Assembly: GCA_030620925.1 (NCBI GenBank)
Contig: JAUXIQ010000155.1
Coordinates: 1-5,649 of the forward strand
DNA: 5,649 bases
Reading direction: 5' to 3'
Source of the DNA: Nitrospinota bacterium
Lineage (GTDB): Bacteria > JAUXIQ01
Under the pieces are notes generated by a model. It was not told where the DNA came from. It did not search any database and saw nothing but the letters and a program-made list of their open reading frames with translations. The translations under genes were made by a program, and so were the position numbers. Each line of letters starts with the position of its first letter. Positions within the stretch are counted from its first letter, which is position 1. This document shows positions 4,526-5,649 of this stretch, in pieces.

Positions 4526-5649
4526 ATGAACATAGAGAAATATTTATTTGGTGAAGATGTCCCGGAAGAAATAAGGCGAGCGATAAAAATGGAGCTCGAT
4601 AAGCGGTCTCGCACTGAAGAAGAAGTGCGGGAGGGCGAAGAGCTGTTCCGCAGCCTGGCCGAGGGTCTGGTCCAGGGTATTCTTATCCACAGAGATTTCA
4701 AACCCCTCTTCGTAAACCGGACTTACGCCAATATCTTCGGCTATACTCCCGACGAAATACTCGGAATGGAGAGCATATTCGGTCTTGTTGCGACCTATGA
4801 ACGGGAGCGGTTTGTGCAATACAAGAACGCTCACGTGCGTGGCGAATACGCACCTTCCAAGTTCGAGTATCAAGGAATTCGGAAAGATAACTCCTTTATC
4901 TGGCTGGATACCAGAGTATGGATGATTAAATGGAGGGGCGAGCCGGCGATTTTAACCGTCGTCTTCGATATAGCTCTTCGCGAACGTGAAATAGAGTTAC
5001 GCAGGAGCGAAGAGCGGTTTCGCGCATTATCCGGGGCTGCATTCGAGGGAATTGCGATTCACGAAAGGAACAAGATTCTTGAGGTGAACCGGACTTTAGT
5101 CGATATGTTCGGCTATGAAATTCCTGAAATAATAGGGAAAGACGTGTCTGAGTTCACTGTATTGGAATCCCGTGACCTGCTGGCTTCATTTATCGTATCA
5201 GATGTTCAACAAACCCAGGAGATGCAAGGCTTAAGAAAGGATGGATCCACTTTTCCAGCAGAAATCTCAGGCAGAGTTATCACTTACAGGGACCGAATGA
5301 TAAGGGCTCTGGCGATTCGCGACGTCACAGAGCGCAAGCAAGCAGAAGAAGAACTGCAGAAAAGGCAGCGGGAGACTGAGACCCTTGCTGAGGCCGGCAG
5401 GATTTTTAACTCTTCTCTGGAAATCGAAGCGATATTCCAAGAAATAGCGAAATTGGTTTCAGAGGAGATAGGGGAATCGTGCGCAATTTTTCGTATAGGA
5501 GAAAATGAGCTCTGGCCTATCACCGTATATAGCAAGGGGGAGGAAGACAAGAAATCGTTGATAATATTGACCGATAGGCCTATACCCATTGAAGGCACAA
5601 TTACCGGCTCCTGCGTAAAGAACAAAGTACCCGTCCTGATTGAAGATGC
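4526..5649 (+). CDS. PAS-PAS-GAF sensory protein, N-terminal 374 residues (runs off right edge)
   Basis: An open frame from ATG 4526 runs without a stop to the window end. Residues 1-40 are charged and helical (GEDVPEEIRRAIKMELDKRS...), with no signal peptide or membrane segment, so the visible part is cytoplasmic. PAS domain 1 spans about 41-152 (FRSLAEGLVQGILIHRD, then PLFVNRTYANIFGYTPDEILG). PAS domain 2 spans about 161-272 (RRSEERFRALSGAAFEGIAIH, ILEVNRTLVDMFGY, LRKDGSTFPAEISGR, AIRDVTERKQAEEEL). A short coiled-coil linker at about 268-288 leads into a GAF domain from about 285 (LAEAGRIFNSSLEIEAIFQEIAKLVSEEIG ... TGSCVKNKVPVLIED). The output domain lies outside; sensor histidine kinase or diguanylate cyclase are the commonest for this architecture. 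The Shine-Dalgarno is weak (GGGA, 4515-4518); the only upstream in-frame alternative is TTG 4508, after a stop at 4484-4486. The sensed ligand is unknown. Confidence 0.88.
   Translation, partial: MNIEKYLFGEDVPEEIRRAIKMELDKRSRTEEEVREGEELFRSLAEGLVQGILIHRDFKPLFVNRTYANIFGYTPDEILGMESIFGLVATYERERFVQYKNAHVRGEYAPSKFEYQGIRKDNSFIWLDTRVWMIKWRGEPAILTVVFDIALREREIELRRSEERFRALSGAAFEGIAIHERNKILEVNRTLVDMFGYEIPEIIGKDVSEFTVLESRDLLASFIVSDVQQTQEMQGLRKDGSTFPAEISGRVITYRDRMIRALAIRDVTERKQAEEELQKRQRETETLAEAGRIFNSSLEIEAIFQEIAKLVSEEIGESCAIFRIGENELWPITVYSKGEEDKKSLIILTDRPIPIEGTITGSCVKNKVPVLIED

Overview
This is an ordinary stretch of chromosome from a bacterium with mixed base composition. Its genes have good Shine-Dalgarno sites (GGAG or GGAGG cores) and use ATA and AGG codons freely. 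There are no phage, insertion-sequence, CRISPR, tRNA or rRNA signals. A lineage cannot be named from the sequence. The mix of acyl-CoA enzyme, flavin oxygenase, sulfur-amino-acid enzyme and PAS-type sensor would suit a metabolically versatile environmental bacterium, but that is inference.

Layout from left to right: (1) on the minus strand, the first 61 codons of an alpha/beta-fold hydrolase that runs off the left edge, with a consensus extended -10 promoter upstream; (2) on the minus strand, a stand-alone YbaK/ProX-domain protein (likely aminoacyl-tRNA deacylase family), with two short dyads in its leader, one abutting the Shine-Dalgarno; (3) on the minus strand, a PLP-dependent Cys/Met-metabolism (trans-sulfuration family) enzyme; (4) a divergent intergenic region holding a 5-3-5 dyad; (5) on the plus strand, an FMN-dependent nitronate monooxygenase/FabK-like protein with a GTG start; (6) convergent with it, an enoyl-CoA hydratase/isomerase family protein on the minus strand, the two ends separated by 14 bases and sharing a hairpin that contains both stop codons; (7) a 351-base gene-free, AT-rich region with promoters for both flanking genes, a 14-bp perfect palindrome and a 13-bp dyad; (8) on the plus strand, a large PAS-PAS-GAF sensory protein that runs off the right edge before its output domain.

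Most genes look like single-gene transcription units: strands alternate, gaps are long, and nearly every gene has its own plausible promoter with a leader of roughly 60-76 nt. No operon or multi-gene system can be argued from this window. The main points of interest are active-site substitutions that make the usual labels unsafe (the crotonase has Leu where crotonases carry the second catalytic Glu; the Cys/Met enzyme lacks the Glu and Arg typical of cystathionine gamma-synthase/lyase), the dyads in the intergenic regions, and the truncated sensor. I found no convincing previously undescribed system.
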